Counted from the stretch's first letter, positions 9,792-19,057 are shown. The stretch: 64,000 nucleotides of DNA from Oscillibacter sp. 1-3 (GCF_000403435.2 NZ_KE159709.1:207558-271557); one strand, 5' to 3'. Notes: generated by a model from the sequence alone, not told the origin. Numbers and translations are program-made.

Positions 9792-9808
9792 CTGTATGCG
9801 GCGTTGAC

Positions 9809-10780
9809 TCAGTATCCTCTCGTTCGGTCCACCAGGTTTTTCAGCGGTTCGCCCCGGCCATAGCGCAGCAGGTCGGCGCAGAACATCTCCACGTTGACAT
9901 CGCAGGTGTAACCCAGGGTCATGTTGCCGGACACGTGGGGCGTCAGGATGAGGTTCTTGGCCTCCCACAGGGGATGGTCCGGGGGAAGGGGCTCCGGGTC
10001 CATCACGTCCAGGGCCGCGCCGGCCAGGCGGCCGCCGTTCAGCGCCTCGATCAGGGGCTCCTGCTCAACGGCGGTACCCCGGCCCACGTTGACGACATAG
10101 GCGCTCCGGGGAAGAAGGGCGATGCGCTCCCGGTTCAGAATGTGGATGGTCTCCGCCGTGCCGGGCAGGGACATGACGAGGATTTTTACATCGGGCAGAA
10201 TCTCGTCCAGCCGGGAGATGGGGTACACCGCGTCAAAACCGGGGACCATGCGGCCGGAGCGGCTGAGACCGGTGATCTTGGCGGCGCCCATGCCCCGCAG
10301 ACGCTCCGCCACGTTGACGCCGATGTTCCCGGTGCCCAGAAGGGTGAACTCGTTATCCCGGATGGAGCGGATGGGCAGCTGGTTGGACCACCCCCGCTCC
10401 CGGACAATGGCCTCGTACTCCGGCATTCGCCGCAGCAGCATCAGCGTCACCATCACCACGTGTTCGGCGATGGTGACGCCGTAGCCGTTGGAGTTGGTGA
10501 GCATGCAGTTGGGATTGGCGAAGACGGAGGGGTCCTTGCAGTAGGGGTCCACCCCGGCGTAGGAGCAGCAGTACCATTTCAGGGAGGCGGGCGCCGCCCG
10601 CAGCAGGTCCAGGGAGTGGGCGTAGAGCACCTCACAGCCCTGGAGGCACTCCCGGGCTTCGTCAAACTGGTCCAGGGTGAAGAAGCGGGGCACAAGGCCC
10701 GCCTGACTGGCGGCGGATTCAATTTTGGCCCGGTGGGCCTCGGTGAGAAATTCCTGATAGATGCAGATGTTACGGCTCAT
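9809..10780 (-). CDS. D-2-hydroxyacid dehydrogenase, NAD-binding
   Basis: A 323-residue member of the D-isomer-specific 2-hydroxyacid dehydrogenase family. A flavodoxin-like substrate domain (1-100, 290-323) flanks a Rossmann domain with LLGTGNIGVNVAERL (about residue 145), the catalytic Arg in NVGRGTAVEQEP and the catalytic His in LTPHVSGNMTLGY. It probably interconverts a 2-keto acid and its D-2-hydroxy acid with NAD(P)H. It lacks an ACT domain, unlike the SerA-type protein at 1691, and is too divergent to assign a substrate. Last gene of a likely three-gene operon. Confidence 0.88.
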   Translation of the reverse strand: MSRNICIYQEFLTEAHRAKIESAASQAGLVPRFFTLDQFDEARECLQGCEVLYAHSLDLLRAAPASLKWYCCSYAGVDPYCKDPSVFANPNCMLTNSNGYGVTIAEHVVMVTLMLLRRMPEYEAIVRERGWSNQLPIRSIRDNEFTLLGTGNIGVNVAERLRGMGAAKITGLSRSGRMVPGFDAVYPISRLDEILPDVKILVMSLPGTAETIHILNRERIALLPRSAYVVNVGRGTAVEQEPLIEALNGGRLAGAALDVMDPEPLPPDHPLWEAKNLILTPHVSGNMTLGYTCDVNVEMFCADLLRYGRGEPLKNLVDRTRGY

Positions 10781-10800
10781 AACGGTGGTACCTCCTTATT

Positions 10801-10965
10801 TCAGTCGGGTTTGTTTTTCTGCCGGTTGGACCACAGGAGAAAGGTTCCCATGACGGCGACGGCAAAAATGGCCCCCGCGTCTGGCCAGTTCCAGGAGTGA
10901 AAAAAGCTGTCCGCCGCGAAGCCCGCGGCAACGGTGACGACAAATGCGGTTACGGCGAGTTTCAT
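10801..10965 (-). CDS. Small two-helix membrane protein (54 aa)
   Basis: A short frame lies between its neighbours with 17- and 20-base gaps. It has a good ribosome site (AGAAGG, nine bases before ATG). The product begins MKLAVTAFVVTVAAGFAAD and has a second hydrophobic stretch, AGAIFAVAVMGTFLLW, ending in a basic tail (NRQKNKPD). Two predicted membrane helices fill the chain. I do not recognise a family. Position and spacing argue it is a translated member of the operon. Confidence 0.65.
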   Translation of the reverse strand: MKLAVTAFVVTVAAGFAADSFFHSWNWPDAGAIFAVAVMGTFLLWSNRQKNKPD

Positions 10966-10982
10966 GAAATAAAACCTTCTTT

Positions 10983-12575
10983 CTATGGAGTGAGGGATTG
11001 GCAGATCTGTTCGGCACAGCGCATCCCGTCGGCGGCGGCGGAGAGGATGCCTCCGGCGTAGCCGGCCCCCTCGCCGCAGGGGTACAGCCCCGGCAGGGAG
11101 GACTGGTATGTCCCGTCCCGCGGAATGCGGACCGGGGAGGAGGAGCGGCTCTCCACGGCGGTGAGCACCGCATCCGGGGCGTCATAGCCCCGGAGCTTCC
11201 GCCCCAGAACGGGCAGGGCCTCCGCAATGGCGTCCGACACGAAAGGGGGCAGGCATCGGCGCAGGTCGGTCCACGTCACGCCGGGGCGGTAGCTGGGGGT
11301 TACCCGCCCGGGGCCCGCGGAGGGCCGCCCCGCCAGAAAGTCCTCCACCCGCTGGGCGGGGGCCAGGTACCCGCCGCCGCCAAGGGCGTAGGCGTCCCGC
11401 TCCAGCCGCCGCTGGAACGCGATGCCCGCCAGGGGAGAGTCCCCGCCGAAGTCCTCCGGCGTCACGTTTACCAGCAGCGCGCCGTTGATGTTCTCCCGGC
11501 TCCGGGCAAACTCGCTCATGCCGTTGGTGACCACCTGGTGTTCCTCGGAGGCGGCGGCCACCACCTCCCCGCCGGGGCAGACGCAGAAGGAAAAGGCGGA
11601 TCGCCCGCCGCTGAGGTGGCAGGAGAGCTTGTAGGTGGAGGCGGGGAGGCCTGGGTGTCCGGCGAACTGCTTATACTGGGCGGCGTCGCAGTCCGACTGC
11701 CGATGCTCAATCCGCAGGCCCACGGCGAAAGGCTTGGCCTCCAGGGCAATGCCCCGGGCGTGGAGCATGGCGAAGGTGTCCCGGGCGGAGTGGCCGGGGC
11801 ACAGGGCCAGGTGGGTGCAGGGGAGAGAATAGGCTCCTCCCGGCTCCTCTGCGGCAATGCCGGCCAGGCGGCCCCGCCGGATGTCCAGATCTGTCAGGCG
11901 GGTCTCAAAGCGGATGTCTGCCCCCAGGCGGAGGAGCTCTTCGCGCAGCCTTTTCAGAACGATATGGAGGTAGTCCGTGCCCACGTGGGGCTTGGCGTCG
12001 ATCAAAATGTCCTCCGGCGCGCCGCAGGACACCAGCTGCTCCAGAATGAAGCGGTGGCGGAGATCTTTGGTGCCGGTGTTCAGTTTCCCGTCGGAGAAGG
12101 CCCCCGCGCCCCCCTCGCCGAACTGGACGTTGGAGGTGAGATCCAGCATACCGGAGGTCCAGAACCGCTCCACGTCCGCCTGCCGGGCGTCCACGCTGCG
12201 GCCCCGCTCCAGCAGGATGGGCCGCAGGCCCGCCCGGGCCAGCACCAGGGCGCAGAAGAGGCCCGCCGGTCCCGCCCCCGCCACCACCGGGGGGACCTCC
12301 GGCGCGGAGCGGGGGGCGGGGAGAGCATAGGCGGGTCTGGGGGCGGAAAGGCTTATCCGCTTATTGCGGCAGCGCCGCAGGAGGCTGGCCTCATCGTTGA
12401 CGGAGACCTCTACGGCATAGACCATGGAGACGCCCTCCCGGGCGTCCACGCTGCGGCGGAGGATTCGGAGGGAGAGGACGTCTGTCTTTCGTATCCGCAG
12501 CAGCCGGGCAGCCTCTGCGGTGAGGCCGTCCATGGAGCTGCCGGGCGGGAGTTTGATGTTTTCGATTTTCAGCAA
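10983..12575 (-). CDS. FAD-dependent dehydrogenase (COG2509 family)
   Basis: About 530 residues. An N-terminal small alpha/beta domain (about 1-85) precedes an FAD-binding Rossmann motif, VVAGAGPAGLFCALVLARAG. The hallmark NVQFGEGGAGAFSDGKLNTG segment follows, and the C-terminal LYPCGEGAGYAGGILSAAADG binds the flavin. This family is widespread in anaerobes and remains without a proven substrate. The frame is open further upstream, but the best start is TTG at 12575 (AAAAGGG nine bases before it), which gives the usual family N-terminus and length. A weak TTTTCC-17-TACAAT promoter lies about 40-65 bases upstream. First gene of the operon with the 54-aa protein and the dehydrogenase. Confidence 0.88.
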   Translation of the reverse strand: MLKIENIKLPPGSSMDGLTAEAARLLRIRKTDVLSLRILRRSVDAREGVSMVYAVEVSVNDEASLLRRCRNKRISLSAPRPAYALPAPRSAPEVPPVVAGAGPAGLFCALVLARAGLRPILLERGRSVDARQADVERFWTSGMLDLTSNVQFGEGGAGAFSDGKLNTGTKDLRHRFILEQLVSCGAPEDILIDAKPHVGTDYLHIVLKRLREELLRLGADIRFETRLTDLDIRRGRLAGIAAEEPGGAYSLPCTHLALCPGHSARDTFAMLHARGIALEAKPFAVGLRIEHRQSDCDAAQYKQFAGHPGLPASTYKLSCHLSGGRSAFSFCVCPGGEVVAAASEEHQVVTNGMSEFARSRENINGALLVNVTPEDFGGDSPLAGIAFQRRLERDAYALGGGGYLAPAQRVEDFLAGRPSAGPGRVTPSYRPGVTWTDLRRCLPPFVSDAIAEALPVLGRKLRGYDAPDAVLTAVESRSSSPVRIPRDGTYQSSLPGLYPCGEGAGYAGGILSAAADGMRCAEQICQSLTP

Positions 12576-12833
12576 ATGCTTCACGCCCTTTTCTGAGACA
12601 TTTACAGATCTATTGTAACACAGATTTTTCCGCCGGAAAACTGTGGGTTCAAAAAATATATACAAACTTTTAAGGCGAATTTAAGTTACGAAACCTATAC
12701 TGTGGTCAAAGCTCAGGGGAGCGGAAGAGATTTCAAAGAAAATGCAAAGAAACTTCAAACTTTCGACACATTCCCGGTATATGATCGGTTCTAAAGAAAA
12801 GCGGACCGGGATACATAATAGGAGGTAAGCATT

Positions 12834-14228
12834 ATGTATAACGACGAACACAATCTGTACCATTACACCTACCGCAGAGATGGCAGCGAGGTTACGCCGC
12901 CGCCCGCGGACGACTACCAGCCCGCCCAGCGGCCTGTGCAGGAGATGAAGCCCGTGAAGAAGAACAGAATTGGATTGAAGGTTACTGCCCTGGCACTGAG
13001 CTGCGCGCTTCTGGGCGGCGGTGTAGGCGGTGGGGTCGTGTGGGCCGCCGTCGGCCGTAGCGCCGGCGCTCCCCAGAGCGGGGCTGTCATGGGGAGCGGC
13101 ACGGTCCTCTCCGGAGAGGGCACTTCCATTCCCGCCACAGTGAACCTCAACAAGGTGGACGGACAGACGCTCCTCACCGATGCGGAGGTTTACGCCGCCA
13201 ATGTGGACAGTGTGGTGGCCATCAACACCACCGGTACCGCTACCACCAGCAACGGCTTCTGGCAGACCCAGCAGCCCACCTCGGGCGCGGGCTCCGGCTT
13301 TGTCCTGACCCCCGACGGCTTTATCGCCACCAACTACCATGTGATCGACGGGGCGGAGACCGTCAAGGTGACCTTCTACAACGGGGATGCCTATGATGCG
13401 GAGATCATCGGCGGCGACGAGGATTACGACATTGCCGTCATCAAGGTGGAGGCGGAGAACCTCCAGCCCGTCACCATGGGGGACAGCACCCTGCTGAACG
13501 TGGGCGACCGGGTTCTGGCTATCGGCAACCCCCTGGGGGAGCTGACCTTCTCCCAGACCGGCGGCATGGTCTCCTCCGTGAACCGGGCCATTAACGTGGA
13601 GGGCGTGCCCTTCAACATGATCCAGACTGACGCCTCCATCAACCCCGGCAACTCCGGCGGGCCCATGTTCAACCAGTACGGACAGGTGGTGGGCATCGTC
13701 TCCGCCAAGTACACCAATACCTCTTCCGGCGCCAGCGCCGAGGGCCTGGGCTTCGCCATCCCCATCAACGACGTGGCGGCCATGATTCAGGACATCATGA
13801 CCAACGGCTTTGTGACCAATAAGGCGTACCTGGGCGTCCAGGCCATGTCTATGACCCAGCAGATTGCCAGCCAGTTCCGCTACGACATCACCGAGGGCCT
13901 GTTCATCAGCGCCGTGGACAAGGACGGCGCGGCGGACCGGGCGGGCATCCAGATGGGCGACGTGATTACCAAGGTGGACGACCACGAGATTAAGACCATG
14001 GCAGATCTGACCATTGCGAAAAAGCAGTACCGGGCGGGGGACACCTCCACAGTGACGATTTACCGCCAGGGGGAGACGATCACCACAGAGCTCACCTGGG
14101 ACGCGATGCCAGAGGACCAGCAGATTCAGCAGGCGGAGCCCCAGCAGCCTCAGAACGGCAATAACAGCAGCGGATATACAAACCCCTATGACCTCTTTGA
14201 CTACTTCTTTGGCAATCGGGGCTGGTAA
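12834..14228 (+). CDS. htrA: HtrA/DegP-type membrane-anchored serine protease with PDZ domain
   Basis: A 464-residue cell-envelope quality-control protease. A cytoplasmic tail (1-43) and one membrane anchor (about 46-73, very glycine-rich) precede the trypsin-like domain with the triad His169 (TNYHVIDG), Asp199 (DEDYDIAVIKV) and Ser274 (NPGNSGGPMF). A PDZ domain follows (about 335-420). The end is a Gln/Asn-rich linker and an aromatic tail (DLFDYFFGNRGW). AGGAGG lies seven bases before the ATG. The gene is divergent from the COG2509 gene and ends at a shared terminator with an anti-sigma gene. Induction by envelope stress is likely but not shown. Confidence 0.95.
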   Translation: MYNDEHNLYHYTYRRDGSEVTPPPADDYQPAQRPVQEMKPVKKNRIGLKVTALALSCALLGGGVGGGVVWAAVGRSAGAPQSGAVMGSGTVLSGEGTSIPATVNLNKVDGQTLLTDAEVYAANVDSVVAINTTGTATTSNGFWQTQQPTSGAGSGFVLTPDGFIATNYHVIDGAETVKVTFYNGDAYDAEIIGGDEDYDIAVIKVEAENLQPVTMGDSTLLNVGDRVLAIGNPLGELTFSQTGGMVSSVNRAINVEGVPFNMIQTDASINPGNSGGPMFNQYGQVVGIVSAKYTNTSSGASAEGLGFAIPINDVAAMIQDIMTNGFVTNKAYLGVQAMSMTQQIASQFRYDITEGLFISAVDKDGAADRAGIQMGDVITKVDDHEIKTMADLTIAKKQYRAGDTSTVTIYRQGETITTELTWDAMPEDQQIQQAEPQQPQNGNNSSGYTNPYDLFDYFFGNRGW

Positions 14229-14362
14229 ACCCTGATCTCCCTTCCGCGTGTCCGGCGGCGGCTTCGCGGCAGCAGCTGCGGCAAGGCAAAAAAGCCGCCT
14301 ATGCGGCGGGTGCGGAGGAAGGTTATATATAGAGACGGATCAACAAACAAAGGTCAACGGAC

Positions 14363-14395
14363 AAAGCGCACCGTGCGAGAGCACGGTGCGCTTTT
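14363..14395. terminator. Bidirectional terminator between htrA and anti-sigma gene
   Basis: aaagcgcaccgtgc and gcacggtgcgctttt form a long stem ending in a U-run on both strands, between convergent genes. Confidence 0.9.
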
Positions 14396-14399
14396 GGCG

Positions 14400-15971
14400 T
14401 TATTCCCTTACCCGGACCTCCAGATAGTAGTGCTCCTCTGTGCTCAGCTCCACCGAGGTGACGCCGTTCTCCAGGTCAAAGCCCAGGTTCTGCCGGACAA
14501 TCTCGATGCCCTCCGTGTTCTCCAGTGCGGCGGTCTGCCGGGTGAAGTCCAGGGAGGACCCCAGCCGGGTCACCAGATCATAGCCCTGGAGGCCCGCGTT
14601 CTCCGAGCCGGAACAGTGGAAATCATAGCTGGGCTCCTTCCACAGTGTACAGTCCACGGTCACGCTGCCCCCGGCGGGGACAGTGACGGAAAATTGCAGG
14701 TACAGCACCCGCTGGTGGATTAGAACTTCATAGAGAATGTCGTCCAGCCGTCCGTCGGCGTAGCGGTCTCGGGGCGTGTTGGACAGGGCCCCGTACTGGA
14801 CCAGCAGCTCCGCCGCGGCTCCCCGGTACATCTCGAAGGAGAGGGTATCAAAGGGATTGGGGTGGTCCGGAATCCAGCCCCGGGTGTAGAAGGCCGCATA
14901 CTCCTGGGACAGGTAGTCCAGCGCCTCATCCAGAGTGGTCTCCTTCCGGGCGACGGTGCAGGAGACGCCGCCGATCTCCTCGCCCGCGTCACAGCCGCCG
15001 TTCTCATAGCCCTGGAGGACATAGTTCCCGATGTCCGCTCCCAGCACAAGTAGCGCCTTGGTCTCTGGCTCTCGGGTGACGCCGTCAGGGACAAAGTAGT
15101 CATACTGCCGCCAGCCGCTCTCCTCGTCCCAGCTCATGCCGTTGAAGCCGTAGCTGAGGATTTCCGTGGCCTCCGGGTCGATGGTAAAGGTGATGGCCTG
15201 GGTGGCAGCGGGGTACTGCTCGTGGGGCGCCTCGAAATCTGAGAAATAGTAGACAGTCACAGGAATGTCCAGCTCCGGATACTCCGCCAGGGTCTGGGAG
15301 AGGTAGCCGCCGCCCTCCAGCAGGGCCTGATACTGCTCCCAGCTGGTCAGGTGTGCCAGATTCAGCGTGTCGTGGTCCGGGTCCTCTGCGCCGTAGGCGC
15401 TGGCAAAGCCTCCGGCGTAGGGACCGGCGTACAGCTCCGTCTTGATTTCCCCGCCGTCTGCCGACACCGCGGGTCGAATCTGTGCAAGGTCGTAAAAGCT
15501 CCCGGCAAAGGGATAGAGGGCCGTGACGGTGACGTCCTCCTCCGACGGGTTGGCGAGGACATAGCGGTCCGTCACCTGTGCCCCCCACTGGCGGGGCTCT
15601 CCGTCGGCGTACGCCCCGGGGGCGAAGTCCCAGGTGAGGGTCCGCTCCGCCGTGAGACCGAAATCGGCTTCCAGCGCGGTCAGGGGGAACACCGGTCCGG
15701 CATAGGACATGAAGACCGTTCCCTCGCTGTGGCCGCTGCCGCCGCTGCCGGCCGTGGGGTCCGCGCCGTCCGCGCCGCCGCTGGCGTTTATCTGACCGCC
15801 GGCGCGGTACCACAGCCCCAGGCCGCAGATCAAAACCAGACACGCGGCAAGGCCCAGCATCCGCCGCGGGATTCTCCGCCGCTTGGAAGCGGCGGGGGAG
15901 GCGGAGACCGCCTCCTCAACAAGCTCGTCGTCCACCAGCCCTAAAATCCGAAACAGCCGTTCGCTTTTCAT
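14400..15971 (-). CDS. Putative anti-sigma factor, single-pass membrane protein
   Basis: A 523-residue protein whose ATG overlaps the sigma-factor stop by four bases (ATGA), so translation is probably coupled. Residues 1-37 are a short cytoplasmic domain that could hold the sigma factor, about 38-57 a membrane helix (MLGLAACLVLICGLGLW), and the rest a large extracellular domain rich in Tyr, Asp and Glu. I do not recognise the ectodomain family; no zinc-binding HxxxCxxC motif is visible. The function is inferred from position and topology. The signal sensed outside the cell is unknown. Confidence 0.72.
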   Translation of the reverse strand: MKSERLFRILGLVDDELVEEAVSASPAASKRRRIPRRMLGLAACLVLICGLGLWYRAGGQINASGGADGADPTAGSGGSGHSEGTVFMSYAGPVFPLTALEADFGLTAERTLTWDFAPGAYADGEPRQWGAQVTDRYVLANPSEEDVTVTALYPFAGSFYDLAQIRPAVSADGGEIKTELYAGPYAGGFASAYGAEDPDHDTLNLAHLTSWEQYQALLEGGGYLSQTLAEYPELDIPVTVYYFSDFEAPHEQYPAATQAITFTIDPEATEILSYGFNGMSWDEESGWRQYDYFVPDGVTREPETKALLVLGADIGNYVLQGYENGGCDAGEEIGGVSCTVARKETTLDEALDYLSQEYAAFYTRGWIPDHPNPFDTLSFEMYRGAAAELLVQYGALSNTPRDRYADGRLDDILYEVLIHQRVLYLQFSVTVPAGGSVTVDCTLWKEPSYDFHCSGSENAGLQGYDLVTRLGSSLDFTRQTAALENTEGIEIVRQNLGFDLENGVTSVELSTEEHYYLEVRVRE

Positions 15972-16528
15972 AGAATCACACCCTCCTGCTCCAAATAGGC
16001 CCGCAGGGCCTTCCGGGTGCGGAAGAGAGAGGATTTCACCTTACCCACGCCGCACCTCCGCTCCGCCGCGATGTCCGCCAGCTCCTGGCCGTACCAGTAC
16101 CGCCGGAGAAAGATCACGCGGCTCTCCGCCGGGAGACGGCGCAGAAAGGCGCTGATGAGCGCCGCGATCTCCTGATCCTCCAGCTGCTTTTCCACCCCGT
16201 GGAGAGCGGGGACGCAGTCGTCCAGTTCCCCCAGCAGCACCTCCGCTGCGCCGCCACCCCGCTTCTGGGTTTGGCCCGCCTTCCAGCGGTCCAGGGACAG
16301 GTTTCGGGCGATTCTGCCCAGCCAGGCCCGGAGGGCCGCGGGCCGGGCCGGGGGAATGGCGTTCCAGGCCCGCAGATAGGTGTCGTTGACGCACTCCTCC
16401 GCGTCGCCCCGGCTGTGGAGGATGTTCCACACCAGGGAGTGGAGGAAGGACCCGTATTTTCCGGCGGTCTCCTCAATGGCCCGCTGGTCCCGGCTCCAGT
16501 ACAGGTCGATGATGGCGCTGTCCTCCAT
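15968..16528 (-). CDS. ECF-type RNA polymerase sigma factor
   Basis: A 186-residue group-4 sigma factor. Region 2 contains DAEECVNDTYLRAWNAIPP, and region 4 contains LPAESRVIFLRRYWYGQELADIA followed by a helix-turn-helix. The open frame extends six codons further, but AGGAGG lies seven bases before this internal ATG. It is followed by a membrane anti-sigma gene with overlapping ends, the standard two-gene arrangement for transmembrane signalling. A possible TTCGCA-18-TATACT promoter lies upstream. It differs from the two paralogous sigma factors at 21.8 and 31.0 kb. Confidence 0.9.
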   Translation of the reverse strand: MEDSAIIDLYWSRDQRAIEETAGKYGSFLHSLVWNILHSRGDAEECVNDTYLRAWNAIPPARPAALRAWLGRIARNLSLDRWKAGQTQKRGGGAAEVLLGELDDCVPALHGVEKQLEDQEIAALISAFLRRLPAESRVIFLRRYWYGQELADIAAERRCGVGKVKSSLFRTRKALRAYLEQEGVIL

Positions 16529-16642
16529 ATCTGTGCCTCCTTTCAAAAGGTCTTTGACAATGTAGACGGGAAAATGGAAGATTGGTTTCGCGCGCAGCGA
16601 AATTTTTAGGGAAAAGGATTTCTAAGGCAGTATATCACAGAG

Positions 16643-16670
16643 TTGACGAAATTGCGAAAAGGTGTATAAT
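16643..16670 (+). promoter_or_regulatory. Sigma-A promoter for ktrB-ktrA
   Basis: TTGACG, a 16-base spacer and TATAAT, about 30 bases before the ktrB ribosome site. Confidence 0.8.
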
Positions 16671-16700
16671 TAAGACATATTTTTCAGGGAGGTGTCCGCC

Positions 16701-18029
16701 ATGCCCCGCCGCCGCATCCAATTGAATGCCGTTCAGACCCTGGCCCTGGGCTTCGCGGCGCTGATCGTGGCGGGCGGCGTGCTGCTGGCCCTGCCGGTGT
16801 CCTCCCGGGACGGGCATGCCCTGCCGTTTCTGGACGCCCTTTTTACCGCGGCGTCCGCCTCCTGCGTCACGGGGCTGGTGCTCTACGATACCTGTACCCA
16901 GTTCACCCTCTTCGGACAGGCGGTGATTCTGCTGCTGATCCAGGTGGGGGGCATGGGCTTTATGACCGTCTCCATCCTGGTGGCCGTCCTGCTCCACCGC
17001 CGCATCGGCCTGCGTCAGCGGTCGATTTTGATGGACAGCGTGGGGGCCCTCCAGATGGGGGGCATCGTGCGGCTGACCCGCCGGGCCATCCGGGTGACAT
17101 TGACCTGCGAGGGCGCGGGTGCGGCGCTGCTGGCGCTGTGGTTCTGCCCCCGGTATGGGGTGGGGCGGGGCCTCTGGATGTCGCTGTTTCACGCGGTCTC
17201 TTCCTTCTGCAACGCCGGGTTCGACCTGCTGGGCACCGGGGCCTCCCTGACCAGCATCGCCGGAGAGCCGCTGCCCAATATCGTCCTCATGGCACTGGTG
17301 ATCTGCGGCGGCCTGGGCTTTTTGGTGTGGGACGATCTGCTGACCCATGGCCGGCACATTCGCCGCTGGCGGCTGCACTCCAAAATTGTGGTGTTTGCCA
17401 CCACGCTGTTGTTCGTGGGCGGAGCGGCTGCCTTCTATTTCCTGGAAAGAGACCACGCCTTTGCCGGGGCCGGCCCCGGGCGGCGGGCGCTGATGGCGGC
17501 GTTCCAGTCCGTTACCTGCCGGACGGCGGGGTTCAACACGGCGCCCCTGACGGCCCTGAGCCAGAGCGGCACATTGCTGACCATGATTTTGATGTTCATC
17601 GGCGCGGGCTCCGGCTCCACCGGCGGCGGGGCCAAGGTAAACACCGTCTCCGTGCTGCTTTTGAGCGCCCTTGCCCAGGTGCGGCGGAAGGAGGATGTGA
17701 ACGTGTTCCGCCGCCGCCTGGACACGGCCACCATTCAAAAGGCGTACTCGTCGGTGAGCATCTTCTTTCTGGCGTGTCTGGCGGGGACCATGGTCATGTG
17801 CCTCCAGGGCATCTCCCTGGACAGCGCGCTGTTTGAGGCCATCTCCGCCGTGGGCACCGTGGGGCTGACCCGTGGCGTGACGCCGTACCTGCCGGAGCTT
17901 TCCAAGCTGACGGTGCTGCTGATGATGTTCGCCGGCCGGGTGGGCAGTATGTCCGTGGCCATGGCCGTGACCCGGGATCGTCCCCAGCCCAAGCTGCGGA
18001 ATATCCCGGAAAAGATTTTGATCGGATAG
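16701..18029 (+). CDS. ktrB: Potassium uptake channel subunit KtrB/TrkH
   Basis: A 442-residue membrane protein that forms the K+ (and Na+-coupled) pore. The four selectivity-filter loops typical of KtrB/TrkH are visible in order: ASASCVTGLVLYD, SSFCNAGFDLLG, VTCRTAGFNTAPL and SAVGTVGLTRGVTPYL. The start chosen is ATG after GGGAGGTG; the frame also offers a GTG three codons earlier. The regulatory subunit gene follows 12 bases later, so both are one operon from the promoter at 16643. Confidence 0.95.
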   Translation: MPRRRIQLNAVQTLALGFAALIVAGGVLLALPVSSRDGHALPFLDALFTAASASCVTGLVLYDTCTQFTLFGQAVILLLIQVGGMGFMTVSILVAVLLHRRIGLRQRSILMDSVGALQMGGIVRLTRRAIRVTLTCEGAGAALLALWFCPRYGVGRGLWMSLFHAVSSFCNAGFDLLGTGASLTSIAGEPLPNIVLMALVICGGLGFLVWDDLLTHGRHIRRWRLHSKIVVFATTLLFVGGAAAFYFLERDHAFAGAGPGRRALMAAFQSVTCRTAGFNTAPLTALSQSGTLLTMILMFIGAGSGSTGGGAKVNTVSVLLLSALAQVRRKEDVNVFRRRLDTATIQKAYSSVSIFFLACLAGTMVMCLQGISLDSALFEAISAVGTVGLTRGVTPYLPELSKLTVLLMMFAGRVGSMSVAMAVTRDRPQPKLRNIPEKILIG

Positions 18030-18041
18030 GGGGAGCGGGAA

Positions 18042-18695
18042 ATGAAATCTTTTTTGGTAGTGGGTCTGGGCCGGTTCGGCCGGCACTTGACCAAGCGTCT
18101 GGCGGAGCTGGGCAACGAGGTGATGATTCTGGACCAGGACGAGGAGCAGGTGGCCCGGCTCGCCTCCGTGGCCACTGCCGCCTGCGTGGGAGACTGCCAG
18201 GATGAGCAGGTGCTGGCGTCTCTGGGAATCCGCAATTTTGACGTGTGCTTTGTCTGTGTGCGGGACGATTTTCAGTGCTCGCTGGAGGCCACCGCCACAT
18301 TGAAAGAGCTGGGAGCCCGGTGTGTGGTGGCCCGGGCGGACCATGAGCGGCAGATCAAGTTTTTGAAGAAGATCGGCGCGGATTTTGTCATCCACACGGA
18401 AATGGACATGGCGGCCCGGGCGGCCATGCGCTTCTCCGCCCGCAACGCCTTCGACTACTTTGAGCTGACGCCCAAATATGCGGTCTTCGAGATTGAGACG
18501 CCGCTGGAGTGGGAGGGCCGCACGGTGATGGAGATGGATGTCCGCCGCCGGTACAACGTCAATATCCTGGGCGTGAAAAACGGGGATGAGATCGAGCCTC
18601 TGCTGAGCCCGGATTACCGCTTTGAGCCCGACGCCCACCTGATCGTGGCCGGGGACAAGGAGGCCGGCATCCGGCTGATGAACGAGGAGTCGTAA
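18042..18695 (+). CDS. ktrA: Potassium uptake regulatory subunit KtrA/TrkA
   Basis: A 217-residue cytoplasmic RCK protein that gates KtrB in response to nucleotides. The N-terminal RCK domain has the dinucleotide fold VVGLGRFGRHLTKRL with the acidic D-Q-D (ILDQDEEQ) after strand 2. The C-terminal RCK_C domain spans about 135-217. Length fits KtrA, not the tandem TrkA of enterobacteria. Second gene of the ktrB operon. Confidence 0.95.
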   Translation: MKSFLVVGLGRFGRHLTKRLAELGNEVMILDQDEEQVARLASVATAACVGDCQDEQVLASLGIRNFDVCFVCVRDDFQCSLEATATLKELGARCVVARADHERQIKFLKKIGADFVIHTEMDMAARAAMRFSARNAFDYFELTPKYAVFEIETPLEWEGRTVMEMDVRRRYNVNILGVKNGDEIEPLLSPDYRFEPDAHLIVAGDKEAGIRLMNEES

Positions 18696-18768
18696 GTGAT
18701 GATTTTGCGCTGAAATCTGGAAATTATAGTTCCGGCGGTACTGCGCATACTACCGCCGGGGTGATTTT

Positions 18769-18951
18769 ATGCCGGATCGCAAAAAGGCGGTCAATAACCT
18801 GGACGACAGCAAGCCCTTTCTTCGGCTGGAGCCGGAGAAGCGCATGTGTCCCATCTTCGACCCCGTGACCATCGCGAAATTCCCGGTGGCCCCGCCGGAG
18901 GACATGGGCTTCCGGGTGTTGGACAACTTCTGCGAGGAGCACATCCTGTAA
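18769..18951 (+). CDS. Small conserved-looking hypothetical protein (60 aa)
   Basis: A 60-residue soluble, charged product (begins MPDRKKAVNNLDDSKPFLRL, ends DNFCEEHIL) with two cysteines and no membrane segment. A GGGGTGAT ribosome site precedes the ATG. A hairpin (ccggcggtactgcgcat then actaccgccgg) lies just upstream, and a proper terminator follows within 10 bases. That arrangement supports a real small gene, possibly read through from ktrA. I do not know its function. Confidence 0.6.
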   Translation: MPDRKKAVNNLDDSKPFLRLEPEKRMCPIFDPVTIAKFPVAPPEDMGFRVLDNFCEEHIL

Positions 18952-18955
18952 GAGG

Positions 18956-18985
18956 CGGGGGCGGTCAATCCGCCCCCTGCTTTTT
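18956..18985 (+). terminator. Terminator after the 60-aa ORF
   Basis: ggggcgg-tcaat-ccgcccc stem followed by ctgcttttt. Confidence 0.85.
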
Positions 18986-19001
18986 CCGTCCAGCTTTTTA
19001 T

Positions 19002-19030
19002 TTGACGCTTACCCTCAAAAGTGCTATAAT
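19002..19030 (+). promoter_or_regulatory. Sigma-A promoter for the cytidylate-kinase-like gene
   Basis: TTGACG, 17-base spacer, TATAAT, about 28 bases before the ATG. Confidence 0.85.
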
Positions 19031-19057
19031 AAAATCACCAAGAGAGGAGGCGTTCTT

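Noticed and set aside
16635..18638. A 667-codon minus-strand frame opposite ktrB-ktrA
   Set aside because: Antisense shadow: His/Gln/Gly-rich, no family features, while ktrB and ktrA on the other strand carry all expected motifs.
18724..18968. Minus-strand ORFs opposite the 60-aa gene
   Set aside because: No ribosome site on that strand, while the plus-strand frame has a ribosome site and an immediate terminator.
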